A stretch of 64,000 bases of DNA, taken from the NCBI RefSeq assembly GCF_000695795.1, contig NZ_JNCA01000003.1, positions 62,001 to 126,000 on the forward strand. The letters run 5' to 3'. Source of the stretch: Flavobacterium seoulense. GTDB taxonomy: Bacteria; Bacteroidota; Bacteroidia; Flavobacteriales; Flavobacteriaceae. Position 1 is the first letter of the stretch; every line of letters begins with the position of its first letter. A program made the translations under genes and the position numbers. The notes under the pieces are model-generated. The model was not told where the DNA came from. It did no database searches and saw only the letters and a program-made list of their open reading frames with translations. Below, piece after piece: positions 29,379 to 38,200 of this stretch.

Positions 29379-30575
29379 ATGAGTACATTATTATCCATAG
29401 AAAAAAGAAACGCTGTATTGACTACCATGGCGGCTCTTTTAGAACAAGAAAGAGAAGCTTTGAAAGCCATCAACCAGCAGGATTTAGCCAATTACAATGG
29501 TGAAGATTTAGCTATGGAAAAACGTTTGCTTGTAGATGATGCTAAGGTAGACGGAATGATTCTTTCGGCAAAACAATTAGCCAGTCAGGAGGATCCTGTG
29601 GGTCAGATTCGCTATGAGTTTACTCATGACAACGGAATGAGAATCAGCAATAAAACGGCTGCTTTCGGAACGATTCTAATCATTTATGAATCCCGTCCTG
29701 ATGTAACTGTGGAAGCCGGTGGAATTGCCTTTAAATCAGGAAACAAAATCCTTCTAAAAGGCGGTAAAGAATCTTTGCTTTCGAATCAAAAAATCGTAAG
29801 TCTTTGGCATCAGGCATTACAGGAAAATGGAGTAAGTACGGATTGGGTTGAATATTTAAATTACGATAGAGTTCAAACTCAGGCTTTCTTGGAAAAACCA
29901 TCGCAAAGAGTCGATTTAATTGTACCTCGTGGAGGAGAAAAACTGATTGAATTCACTAAAAAACACGCCAGCTGTCCGGTAATTGTAAGTGGTCGTGGAA
30001 ATAATTTTCTTTACATCAACAAAGAGGCGGATTTGAAAAAAGCCCTTGACATTATCATCAACGGAAAAACAACTAACATCGGAGTTTGTAATGCTTTGGA
30101 CAAAGTTTTGATTGATTCTTCATTGCCAAATTGGGAAGATTTTGGAAAACAATTAGTTGACGAATTAAAAAAATATAACGTAGAAATTTTAGGTGATGAC
30201 GCTTTCGCAAATGCTACTCAGATACCTGTAATTGAAAACGAAGAAATTTGGTACGAAGAGTTTTTGAATTACAAAATTGTTATTGGAATCGTAAATTCTA
30301 ATGAAGAAGCGATCGCAAAAATTAACAAATATTGCGGTGGCCACTCGGCTTCTATCATTACACAAAATGACGCCGTTGCTCAGGAATTCATGGATAATAT
30401 TGATTCGGCAGCAGTATATCAAAATGCCTCTACCCGATTTACCGACGGTGGTCAATTTGGTCTTGGTGGAGAATTAGCCATCAGTACTGATAAATTGCAC
30501 CAAAGAGGACCAATTGGCTTACAGCATTTGGTAACCAATAAATGGTATATTTACGGAGAAGGACAAATCAGATAG
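29379..30575 (+). CDS. proA: gamma-glutamyl phosphate reductase
   Basis: The 398 residues belong to the aldehyde dehydrogenase-like ProA family: YESRPDVTVEAGGIAFKSGN (about 106-125), VPRGGEKLIEF (about 186) and the catalytic cysteine in TNIGVCNALDKVL (about 236). It makes glutamate semialdehyde for proline from the proB product. Placing proA-proB inside an arginine cluster is common in Bacteroidota and puts two glutamate-kinase routes under shared control. Confidence 0.95.
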   Translation: MSTLLSIEKRNAVLTTMAALLEQEREALKAINQQDLANYNGEDLAMEKRLLVDDAKVDGMILSAKQLASQEDPVGQIRYEFTHDNGMRISNKTAAFGTILIIYESRPDVTVEAGGIAFKSGNKILLKGGKESLLSNQKIVSLWHQALQENGVSTDWVEYLNYDRVQTQAFLEKPSQRVDLIVPRGGEKLIEFTKKHASCPVIVSGRGNNFLYINKEADLKKALDIIINGKTTNIGVCNALDKVLIDSSLPNWEDFGKQLVDELKKYNVEILGDDAFANATQIPVIENEEIWYEEFLNYKIVIGIVNSNEEAIAKINKYCGGHSASIITQNDAVAQEFMDNIDSAAVYQNASTRFTDGGQFGLGGELAISTDKLHQRGPIGLQHLVTNKWYIYGEGQIR

Positions 30576-30587
30576 CAGAAGGCAGAT

Positions 30588-30658
30588 TTTAGATTGCAGA
30601 ATCTAAATTTCAGATTTAAGAGAAAAACTTAGAGTCTTAGCAACTAACAGTCTTAGAG
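30588..30658 (+). repeat. small repeats in proA-proB spacer
   Basis: TTTAGATT (30588-30595) pairs with AATCTAAA (30600-30607). A direct repeat with core CTTAGAG follows (two copies, about 30628-30658). Confidence 0.45.
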
Positions 30659-30669
30659 ACTTTAAAAAA

Positions 30670-31431
30670 ATGGCAAAAAAAAGAATTTTATTAAAATTAG
30701 GAAGTAATACCCTAACCAAAGAAACCAATCACATTTCGAGAGGAAAGATTGAAGATATTGGTATGCAGATAGCCGCTTTGAGCGATAAATATGAATTTAT
30801 CATTGTCAGTTCAGGCGCAATTGCTGCGGCTAAACAATTTGTAAAATTAGACAATAACGACAAAGATGTTTTTGTAAAACAAGCTTTGGCTTCTATTGGT
30901 CAGCCCCATTTGATGCGGATTTACAATGAAAACTTTAAGGATTTAGGACTAAATACTTCGCAGTGTTTGCTTTCTTATTCTGATTTCGAAAAAGAACAAA
31001 CCAAGAAGAATATTGTAAATACCATCAACGTCTTAGTTAAAAACAGTTACATCCCAATTATCAACGAAAATGATACTGTTGCTACTGATGAAATTAAATT
31101 TGGCGACAACGATAAATTAGCCGCTCTTGCAGCTGTTTTATTGAAAGTGGATCTTTTGATTATAGGAACTAATACTAACGGTTTTTACACCAAAGAATCG
31201 ATGGAAAAAGGAATTCCTGAAACTATAACTTCTGTAACAAATTTGAAAGATTTGGAAAAAGAAATTGGGGATTCTAAATCATCACACGGAACTGGCGGAA
31301 TGCAGTCTAAAATTGAAGCTGTTGCTATTGCCAAAGAAGCCAAAATTGAAACCTGGATTGTAAACGGTCTGAACGATAATTTTATCCTGAAAGCTATAAA
31401 AAACGAAATTGCATTTACTAAAATCATATAA
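30670..31431 (+). CDS. proB: glutamate 5-kinase, short form without PUA domain
   Basis: The 253 residues cover the amino-acid kinase domain only: ILLKLGSNTLTK (about 5), IIVSSGAIAAAK (about 45), NENDTVATDEIKFGDND (about 135) and GTGGMQSKIEA (about 206). The C-terminal PUA domain of E. coli ProB (367 residues) is absent, as in several short ProB lineages. It phosphorylates glutamate as the first step to proline. Confidence 0.93.
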   Translation: MAKKRILLKLGSNTLTKETNHISRGKIEDIGMQIAALSDKYEFIIVSSGAIAAAKQFVKLDNNDKDVFVKQALASIGQPHLMRIYNENFKDLGLNTSQCLLSYSDFEKEQTKKNIVNTINVLVKNSYIPIINENDTVATDEIKFGDNDKLAALAAVLLKVDLLIIGTNTNGFYTKESMEKGIPETITSVTNLKDLEKEIGDSKSSHGTGGMQSKIEAVAIAKEAKIETWIVNGLNDNFILKAIKNEIAFTKII

Positions 31432-31432
31432 T

Positions 31433-31487
31433 GTTGATTCGGTTAATCGTTGATTCGGTTAATCGATTAAACACATAACCGATTAAA
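31433..31487 (+). repeat. tandem repeat plus hairpin in proB-argF spacer
   Basis: GTTGATTCGGTTAATC occurs twice without a gap (31433-31448, 31449-31464). AACCGATTAA (31478-31487) is complementary to the core of both copies, so either copy can form a hairpin with it. Confidence 0.8.
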
Positions 31488-31498
31488 CAATAAAGAAA

Positions 31499-32452
31499 AT
31501 GAACTTTATATCCATTCAAAACATAGATTCACTTGATAAATGGGTGAAACAAGCATTAAAAATTAAGAAAAATCCACTTAAGAATAAAAAACTGGGAAAA
31601 AACAAAACCCTGGGAATGTTATTCTTTAATTCTAGTTTGAGAACACGTTTGAGTACTCAAAAAGCGGCTATGAACTTAGGAATGGATGTAATTGTAATGA
31701 ATTTTAACAGCGAAGGATGGACTTTAGAGTTTCAGGATGGAGCGGTTATGAATCAGGGTTCATCAGAGCATATTAAAGAAGCTGCTGCTGTTGTTTCTCA
31801 ATATTGCGATATTATAGCTATCAGAGCTTTTGCCGGATTAGTCGATAAAGAAAAAGACAATGCCGAAACTGTAATTTCAGGTTTCTTAAAATATGCTTCT
31901 GTACCAGTTGTAAACATGGAAAGTGCTACAGGACATCCAATGCAATCCCTTGCCGATGCGATTACAATGGCAGAGCACAAAACCAAACACAGAGCAAAAG
32001 TAGTTTTGACCTGGGCACCACATCCGAGAGCTTTACCACAAGCAGTACCTAACTCTTTTGTAGAAATGATGCAAAAGCAGGAAGATATGGACTTTGTAAT
32101 TACACATCCGGAAGGTTACGAATTGAATCCTGAAATTACTAAAGATTCAGTGATTGAATACGATCAAAATAAAGCTTTTGAAAATGCTGATTTTATCTAT
32201 GCTAAAAACTGGAGTAATTATAACGATTACGGTAAAATCACTAATACTGATCCAAACTGGACGGTTACTGCCGAGAAAATGGCTTTGACTAACAATGCCA
32301 AATTTATGCACTGTTTGCCAGTGAGAAGAAATGTAATTGTAGCTGACGAGGTAATTGACAGCGAAAATTCAGTTGTTATCGAACAAGCAAATAACAGAAC
32401 TTATTCTGCCCAATTAGTATTGCAAAAAATATTGAAAAATGGGAAAAAATAA
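31499..32452 (+). CDS. argF': N-acyl-L-ornithine transcarbamylase (ArgF' type)
   Basis: The 317 residues have the carbamoyl-phosphate motif FFNSSLRTRLSTQ (about 42-54; classic STRT replaced by SLRT) and HCLPVRRNVIV (about 277). This variant matches the Bacteroidota/Xanthomonas N-acylornithine enzymes rather than ordinary OTCase. The residue before E90-H91 is Ser. As I recall, N-acetyl-specific enzymes carry Glu there and the Bacteroides N-succinyl-specific enzyme Pro, so succinylornithine is the likelier substrate. The last 14 nt overlap argB. Confidence 0.85.
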   Translation: MNFISIQNIDSLDKWVKQALKIKKNPLKNKKLGKNKTLGMLFFNSSLRTRLSTQKAAMNLGMDVIVMNFNSEGWTLEFQDGAVMNQGSSEHIKEAAAVVSQYCDIIAIRAFAGLVDKEKDNAETVISGFLKYASVPVVNMESATGHPMQSLADAITMAEHKTKHRAKVVLTWAPHPRALPQAVPNSFVEMMQKQEDMDFVITHPEGYELNPEITKDSVIEYDQNKAFENADFIYAKNWSNYNDYGKITNTDPNWTVTAEKMALTNNAKFMHCLPVRRNVIVADEVIDSENSVVIEQANNRTYSAQLVLQKILKNGKK

Positions 32453-33227
32453 ACAAAGCTTATCCATCATCAAAATTGGTGGAAACATCATCGATAATCC
32501 AGTAGAATTAACACAATTCTTAGCTGATTTTTCTAAGATTGAAGGGAACAAAATTCTGGTTCACGGTGGTGGAAAATCGGCTACTAAAATGGCACAAAGT
32601 ATTGGTTTAGTTCCTCAAATGATTGATGGACGACGCATTACAGATAAACCGATGCTGGATGTAGTAGTGATGATTTATGCCGGGGAAATCAACAAAAATG
32701 TTGTTGCTCAATTACAGGCAAATAATACTAATGCCATGGGGTTTTCGGGTGCTGATGGTAACTTAATCCAATCTACTAAAAGAAACCACCCAACTATCGA
32801 TTACGGCTTTGTGGGCGATGTTCAAAAAGTGAATACTCCTTTATTAGAAACCTTAATCAATAGTGGAATTGTCCCTGTTTTCTGTGCCATTACACACGAT
32901 AAAAACGGGCAATTATTAAACACCAATGCAGATACAATTGCGAGTGAATTAGCGATAGCAGCATCAGAGGTTTTTGAGGTAACTTTGAATTATTGCTTCG
33001 AAAAAGCAGGAGTTTTGACGGATGTTGAAGACGAAAATTCAGTAATCAAACAAATCAATTCAGAACTCTATACACAATTAAAACAAGAAGGTGCCATTCA
33101 TTCGGGAATGATTCCTAAATTGGATAACTGTTTCAACAGTTTGTCTAAAGGTGTTCAGAAAATAAAAATTGGCCATCACAGAATGTTGAAAAATTCGGAG
33201 GCGATTTGCACGAGCATTGAGTTATAA
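32439..33227 (+). CDS. argB: acetyl(succinyl)glutamate kinase
   Basis: The 262 residues form an amino-acid kinase domain: IIKIGGNIID (about 10), LVHGGGKSATKMA (about 40), DGRRITDKPMLDVV (about 62) and NADTIASELA (about 166). It phosphorylates N-acylglutamate. It overlaps argF' by 14 nt, implying translational coupling. The long N-terminal helix of arginine-inhibited hexameric NAGKs is absent, so feedback inhibition is uncertain. Confidence 0.93.
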   Translation: MGKNKQSLSIIKIGGNIIDNPVELTQFLADFSKIEGNKILVHGGGKSATKMAQSIGLVPQMIDGRRITDKPMLDVVVMIYAGEINKNVVAQLQANNTNAMGFSGADGNLIQSTKRNHPTIDYGFVGDVQKVNTPLLETLINSGIVPVFCAITHDKNGQLLNTNADTIASELAIAASEVFEVTLNYCFEKAGVLTDVEDENSVIKQINSELYTQLKQEGAIHSGMIPKLDNCFNSLSKGVQKIKIGHHRMLKNSEAICTSIEL

Positions 33228-33243
33228 AAGTTGATAGCTGTTT

Positions 33244-33292
33244 GTTGATAGTCTTAGAAATTATCATTTCGCCATCAACTAAAACTATCAAC
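33244..33292 (+). repeat. inverted repeat in argB-argE spacer
   Basis: GTTGATAGT (33244-33252) pairs with ACTATCAAC (33284-33292). A further AGTTGATAG copy lies at 33229-33237. Confidence 0.55.
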
Positions 33293-33309
33293 CACCAACT
33301 AAATCTAAT

Positions 33310-34380
33310 ATGAAAAACATAGAAACACTTATACAAGAAGCCATTGCGTTATTAAAATCGCTGATTCAGACGCCTTCATTTTCGAGTGAAGAAGATCAAA
33401 CGGCCCTTTTAATCGAAAATTGGTTTACCAAAAACAATATCCCTTTCGAAAGAGAAAACAATAATGTTTGGGCTTACAATAAGCATTTTGACAAATCAAA
33501 ACCCACGCTTTTACTTAATTCGCACCACGATACGGTAAAACCAAATCAGGGTTATACTAACGATCCGTTTGAAGCAAAAGTAGAAGATGGTAAATTATTT
33601 GGTTTAGGAAGTAATGATGCAGGTGGTTGTTTGGTATCATTAATCGCCACATTTACCCATTTCTATGCCGTTGAGAACCTGCCTTACAATATTGTAATTG
33701 CAGCTACCGCAGAAGAAGAAAGCAGCGGAAAAAATGGTTTAAACAGCATTTTAAAACATTTACCGGAATTAGAATGCGCTATTGTGGGTGAACCTACATT
33801 AATGCAATTGGCCGTAGCCGAAAAAGGATTATTAGTTTTGGATGTAGTGGTAAAAGGAACAGCAAGTCACGCCGCACACAACAATCCCGACAATCCTATC
33901 TACAATGCAATGCCTGTAATTGAATGGTTCAAAAACTTCCAATTCGAGAAAATATCTAAGGTTTTAGGACCTGTAAAAATGACCGTAACCCAGATTAATG
34001 CAGGAAAACAACACAATGTAGTTCCGGCGGAATGTCATCTCGTTGTTGATATTCGTGTGAATGATTGTTATAATAATACCGAAATTTTAGAAATGGTACG
34101 AGCGAATGTAAATGCCGAAGTCAATCCGCGTTCTATGCACTTAAATGCTTCTTCAATTCCTGTTTCACACGGATTAGTTCAAGCAGGAATTGCATTAGGC
34201 AGAACCACTTATGGCTCACCTACTCTTTCGGATCAATCAGTTTTATATTGTAAATCATTAAAATTAGGACCAGGAGAAAGCTTACGCTCACATTCGGCTA
34301 ACGAATTTATATTTGTAAACGAAATTGAAGAAGGAATCGAATTGTATATTAAAATACTAACTGATTTTTTTAAATTATAA
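33310..34380 (+). CDS. argE: N-acyl-citrulline/ornithine deacylase, M20 family
   Basis: The 356 residues are an M20 metallopeptidase: NSHHDTVKPNQG (about 73) with the metal His-x-Asp, GLGSNDAGG (about 97), AEEESSGKNG (about 137) with the catalytic Glu pair, and an inserted dimerisation domain. In the acylated route it removes the acyl group from N-acylcitrulline after argF', giving citrulline for argG. The order of steps is inferred from the argF' type. Confidence 0.9.
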   Translation: MKNIETLIQEAIALLKSLIQTPSFSSEEDQTALLIENWFTKNNIPFERENNNVWAYNKHFDKSKPTLLLNSHHDTVKPNQGYTNDPFEAKVEDGKLFGLGSNDAGGCLVSLIATFTHFYAVENLPYNIVIAATAEEESSGKNGLNSILKHLPELECAIVGEPTLMQLAVAEKGLLVLDVVVKGTASHAAHNNPDNPIYNAMPVIEWFKNFQFEKISKVLGPVKMTVTQINAGKQHNVVPAECHLVVDIRVNDCYNNTEILEMVRANVNAEVNPRSMHLNASSIPVSHGLVQAGIALGRTTYGSPTLSDQSVLYCKSLKLGPGESLRSHSANEFIFVNEIEEGIELYIKILTDFFKL

Positions 34381-34389
34381 TATTTTTAG

Positions 34390-34515
34390 AAGCTAATCCC
34401 GCTATCCGCTGCAAACGAAGTTCACTGAATTCCTATGAAAATAGACATAAAGTGAAGTAATCTTTTTGTTTTTAAAGAAAAAAAAAAGGATTTTCGCTGC
34501 TATCGGGGCTAAAAA
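34390..34515 (+). repeat. degenerate long inverted repeat in argE-argH spacer
   Basis: CTAATCCCGCTATCCGCTGC near 34392-34411 is imperfectly complementary to CGCTGCTATCGGGGCTA near 34496-34512. The element resembles a short palindromic family I remember from Flavobacterium intergenic regions; TCCCGATAGC at 44710 is related. Confidence 0.5.
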
Positions 34516-34578
34516 ATAAAAAACTTTGCGAATCTCTGAGTAATCTCAGTGCATCTCTGCGAAATAAAAAACAGAATT

Positions 34579-35859
34579 ATGAAACTTTGGGAAAAAGGAA
34601 TACCTACTGATAAACAAATCGACTTTTTTACTGTTGGAAACGACCGTGAATTAGATTTAATTTTAGCAAAACACGATGTTACAGGAAACATTGCACAGGC
34701 TAAAATGCTTGCTAAAATCGGATTGATTACCAATCAGGAATGTGAGGATTTATTGGGTGCATTGGCAGAAATTCAAGCAGATATTGCAGCCGGAAACTTT
34801 ACTATCGAAGATTCATTTGAAGACGTACATTCAAAAGTAGAATACTTACTGACTCAAAAAGTTGGAGAAGCCGGTAAAAAAATACACACTGCCCGTTCCC
34901 GAAATGACCAGGTTTTGGTCGATATGAATTTGTACTTAAAAGAAGAAGTACTTCAACTAAAACAACAGGTGAAATCACTTTTTGAGCTGTTAATGAATTC
35001 AGCTGAAAAATACCAAAACGTTTTATTACCAGGATATACGCATTTACAAATTGCAATGCCAAGTTCATTTGGAATGTGGTTTTCTGCTTATGCTGAAAGT
35101 TTTATAGACGATATCAGTATGTTGAATGCTGCTTTAAAAGTGGTTGACCAAAATCCGTTGGGTTCTGCTGCAGGGTATGGTAGTTCCTTCCCTATTGACA
35201 GAACTTTTACTACTCAGGAAATGGGATTTAGCACCTTAAAATACAATTCGGTTGCAGCACAAATGAGTCGTGGAAAATCGGAGAAAACAGTTGCTTTTGC
35301 TATGGCAAGTGTAGCGGGTACGCTTTCAAAATTGGCGTATGACGTTTGTTTGTATATGAGTCAGAATTTTGATTTTATTGGTTTACCGGCAAATCTGACT
35401 ACAGGATCAAGCATTATGCCTCATAAAAAAAATCCTGATGTATTTGAATTAATCCGTGGAAAATGCAACAAAATTCAGGCTTTACCATACGAATTAACAT
35501 TAATTACCAATAACTTACCTAGTGGGTATCACAGAGATTTACAACTTTTAAAAGAAGGTGTTTTTCCTGCTATTCAAAACCTAAAAGCTTGTTTGGATAT
35601 TGCTATTTTCTCCATTCCGGACATCAAGGTAAAAGAGAATATTTTAGAGGATAAAAAATACGATTATTTGTTTACCGTAGATACTTTGAACGAAATGGTT
35701 TCTGCAGGAATTCCGTTTAGAGATGCCTATAAAGAAGTGGCACTGCAAATTGAAGCCGGAAATTACAAATCACCAAAAGCAACTAAACACACACACGAAG
35801 GAAGTATCAACAACCTTTGTCTGAAAGAGATTAAAGAAAAAATGGATCAGGCTTTTTAA
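34579..35859 (+). CDS. argH: argininosuccinate lyase
   Basis: Starting at MKLWEKGIPT gives 426 residues; an upstream in-frame Met would add ten residues of repeat-derived sequence. Superfamily motifs are clear: DVHSKVEYLL (about 78), HTARSRNDQV (about 98), and the signature GSSIMPHKKNPDVFE (about 276-290). It splits argininosuccinate to arginine and fumarate, closing the pathway; a strong terminator follows. Confidence 0.96.
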   Translation: MKLWEKGIPTDKQIDFFTVGNDRELDLILAKHDVTGNIAQAKMLAKIGLITNQECEDLLGALAEIQADIAAGNFTIEDSFEDVHSKVEYLLTQKVGEAGKKIHTARSRNDQVLVDMNLYLKEEVLQLKQQVKSLFELLMNSAEKYQNVLLPGYTHLQIAMPSSFGMWFSAYAESFIDDISMLNAALKVVDQNPLGSAAGYGSSFPIDRTFTTQEMGFSTLKYNSVAAQMSRGKSEKTVAFAMASVAGTLSKLAYDVCLYMSQNFDFIGLPANLTTGSSIMPHKKNPDVFELIRGKCNKIQALPYELTLITNNLPSGYHRDLQLLKEGVFPAIQNLKACLDIAIFSIPDIKVKENILEDKKYDYLFTVDTLNEMVSAGIPFRDAYKEVALQIEAGNYKSPKATKHTHEGSINNLCLKEIKEKMDQAF

Positions 35860-35883
35860 AAAATAAGCTGCATTTTAAACTAC

Positions 35884-35913
35884 AACGCATCGAAATTATC
35901 GATGCGTTTTTTT
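35884..35913 (+). terminator. rho-independent terminator after argH
   Basis: A 10-bp GC-rich stem (35884-35893 with 35899-35908) with a 5-nt loop continues into T8. Confidence 0.88.
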
Positions 35914-35952
35914 ATATAATTTACTTACATTTGAGAAACTAATCCATCTTAC

Positions 35953-36942
35953 ATGAGAAAAATGAATGAACGAGCCACTCAAGCACTCTATGATCAACAA
36001 TTAATTAGTAAAGAACAATACGATCAAATTATAAATTATCGTAGCTGGAACATCTTTTCATTAAATGCTGAACTAAAACTGTTTCTTTATCTTTCAGTAG
36101 TACTATTTACTTCGGGAATTGGTATTTTAATTTATGATAATATTGATACCATTGGACATACCATTCTTATTAGTATCGTTTTTATTCTTACAATAATTTG
36201 CTATTATTTATCCTTTAAAAAGGCACCCAAATTTCAAAAAGAGCAAACTCATTTTGAAAGTCCTGTAATGGAATATATCGTTCTTACTGCCAATTTACTG
36301 ACTTGTATTTTTATTAGTTATTTACAGCTCCAATACAATACTTTTGGGACTAATTACGGTTTGGCTACAATTATCCCAACAACTATTGGATTATTTTCGG
36401 CTTATTATTTTGATAACAAAAATGTACTTTCTTTAGCTATCACTGGTTTAGCAGCCTACATTGGTTTAACCGTAACGCCACAATCGCTTTTACAAAATGA
36501 TCTCTACAATACTAATTCGTTGAGTTATGCTGCCATTGGATTAGGAAGTGTTCTTATTGCCTGGAATTATTACAGTTCTAAAATCAATCTAAAAACGCAT
36601 TTTTCGTTTATATTTTTAACTTTTGCTTTACATCTTATTGGAATTTCCTGCCTTAATAATCTAGTTGATAATGATTACTATTTTCTTTTTACAATTCTTT
36701 TAATACTATCAACCTATTATTTTTATCGTCGCAGTTACGAGATAAAATCGGTCTCTATATTTGCTTTTGCCGTTTTGTATGGTTTTATAGGCTTAAATAT
36801 TAGCTTTTTTAAAATTATTGATAGTATCAATCTCAATGACTTTTTTGAGTTTTTAATAATCCTTAGTCCTTTCTATTCTATAGGATTTATTTATCTATTT
36901 GTACAAATGATTAAAAAATTTAATGCCGAAATAAAAAAATGA
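35953..36942 (+). CDS. DUF2157-like polytopic membrane protein
   Basis: The 329 residues have a short polar N-terminus (ALYDQQLISKEQYDQI) followed by about nine or ten membrane helices. The N-terminal motif, shared with the next gene (AHSLHDAKFISKEQLKEI), is that of DUF2157 proteins. It overlaps the next gene by 4 nt, so the two probably form a complex. Function unknown. Confidence 0.75.
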   Translation: MRKMNERATQALYDQQLISKEQYDQIINYRSWNIFSLNAELKLFLYLSVVLFTSGIGILIYDNIDTIGHTILISIVFILTIICYYLSFKKAPKFQKEQTHFESPVMEYIVLTANLLTCIFISYLQLQYNTFGTNYGLATIIPTTIGLFSAYYFDNKNVLSLAITGLAAYIGLTVTPQSLLQNDLYNTNSLSYAAIGLGSVLIAWNYYSSKINLKTHFSFIFLTFALHLIGISCLNNLVDNDYYFLFTILLILSTYYFYRRSYEIKSVSIFAFAVLYGFIGLNISFFKIIDSINLNDFFEFLIILSPFYSIGFIYLFVQMIKKFNAEIKK

Positions 36943-38102
36943 TAGCACAAGATAAAACTAAATTAGAAAATCAGTTTTTAATTGAAGAAGCGCATTCTTT
37001 GCATGATGCTAAATTCATTTCGAAAGAACAACTAAAGGAAATAGAAACCCGACTCAATTACACTAAAGCAAATACCAATATTTTTTTACGCTTTGGATTT
37101 GCTGTACTTGGTATCTTTTTATATGCTTCAATTTGTGGATTTATTTCTTTGCTTAGTATGAATATTATTGATCATAATTTCGAAGCTTTTATTTTCATCT
37201 ATGCAGCAATGGGTTTTGCAGGCACCGAATTTTTAATTCATCAAAACAATACCGAAAAAGGACTCGATGATGTTTTTTTAATTGGAGGACAATTGCTTTT
37301 TGCTGTAGCCATAGGAGTTGCAACAGAAGCCAATGAACTTTCAATTGCTATCACAGCTACTCTTATTTCTTTCTTTAGTTACCTTCGTTATGTAAAACTA
37401 GTTTCTGTCTTAATATTCTGCATCGCTAGTACGGCAACGGTAGCTTTTGGTTTATTTGAACTGGGAAGTATTGGAAAAACAATTTTACCCTTTGTATTGA
37501 TGATTTACGCTTTAGGAATCTATTTCTTAACTAAAAAGGGAACTCAAAAAGTCCAATTTCTTTTTTACCACAAAGGAATTCTGTTCTTAAAAAACTTTTG
37601 TTTACTATTATTTTATTGTTCAGGAAATTATCTGGTAGTTAGAAAACTTTCAGAAGTATTACTGGAAACTGAAATTCCTGCAAATTTAGATATTCCTTTT
37701 GCCTGGTTCTTTTATACTTTTACAGTAATTGTCCCTTTGTTCTATATCTTTTATGCTTTAAAAATGCAGGAAAGAATAATGCTTTGGATAGGTTTTATAA
37801 GCTTAGGATTTACATTTTATACTATTCGATATTATCACCAGATTTTACCCATTGAAATTGCTTTAATCTTAGGCGGACTTTTACTTTTTGCTATCGCTTA
37901 TTTTTCCATCAAAAAGCTTAAAGACAGGACAACTGGAATCACTTTTCAGCCTGATCGTTTTATCAATTCAAGCGATTTTATCAATACCGAAGCGCTAATT
38001 CTAACTTCCCAATTTGGTTTAAAACCCGAAACTACAGTCGAATCACCGATGGAATTTGGCGGAGGTGATTTTAGTGGCGGAGGTTCGAGCGGAGGTTTTT
38101 AA
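36939..38102 (+). CDS. polytopic membrane protein with Gly/Ser tail (DUF4401-like)
   Basis: The 387 residues contain about ten membrane helices and a C-terminal cytosolic or periplasmic tail ending EFGGGDFSGGGSSGGF, reminiscent of the low-complexity tails of TPM-domain proteins. The N-terminus is homologous to that of the preceding gene, so the pair arose by duplication. The last 51 nt (38052-38102) are repeated at 39255-39305, on the other side of the Fic gene. Confidence 0.75.
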   Translation: MIAQDKTKLENQFLIEEAHSLHDAKFISKEQLKEIETRLNYTKANTNIFLRFGFAVLGIFLYASICGFISLLSMNIIDHNFEAFIFIYAAMGFAGTEFLIHQNNTEKGLDDVFLIGGQLLFAVAIGVATEANELSIAITATLISFFSYLRYVKLVSVLIFCIASTATVAFGLFELGSIGKTILPFVLMIYALGIYFLTKKGTQKVQFLFYHKGILFLKNFCLLLFYCSGNYLVVRKLSEVLLETEIPANLDIPFAWFFYTFTVIVPLFYIFYALKMQERIMLWIGFISLGFTFYTIRYYHQILPIEIALILGGLLLFAIAYFSIKKLKDRTTGITFQPDRFINSSDFINTEALILTSQFGLKPETTVESPMEFGGGDFSGGGSSGGF

Positions 38103-38123
38103 ATTAAAATCTTTCTTTATCTT

Positions 38124-38178
38124 TATCGGCAAAAAAAAACGTACTCAACAAATCTTATTTGTTGTATATTTGCCGATA
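38124..38178 (+). promoter_or_regulatory. Fic promoter with nested inverted repeats
   Basis: TATCGGCAAA (38124-38133) is the exact complement of TTTGCCGATA (38169-38178). Inside, CAACAAAT (38146-38153) pairs with ATTTGTTG (38157-38164). A -7 element TATATTTG (38165-38172) overlaps the outer right arm, so a protein bound to the repeat would block the promoter. The N-terminal helix-turn-helix of the Fic protein is a candidate binder. Confidence 0.55.
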
Positions 38179-38200
38179 ACGGCATATGTAATCGAAAAAT

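Noticed and set aside
31433..31464. CRISPR-like repeat
   Set aside because: Only two abutting copies without spacers and no cas genes nearby.
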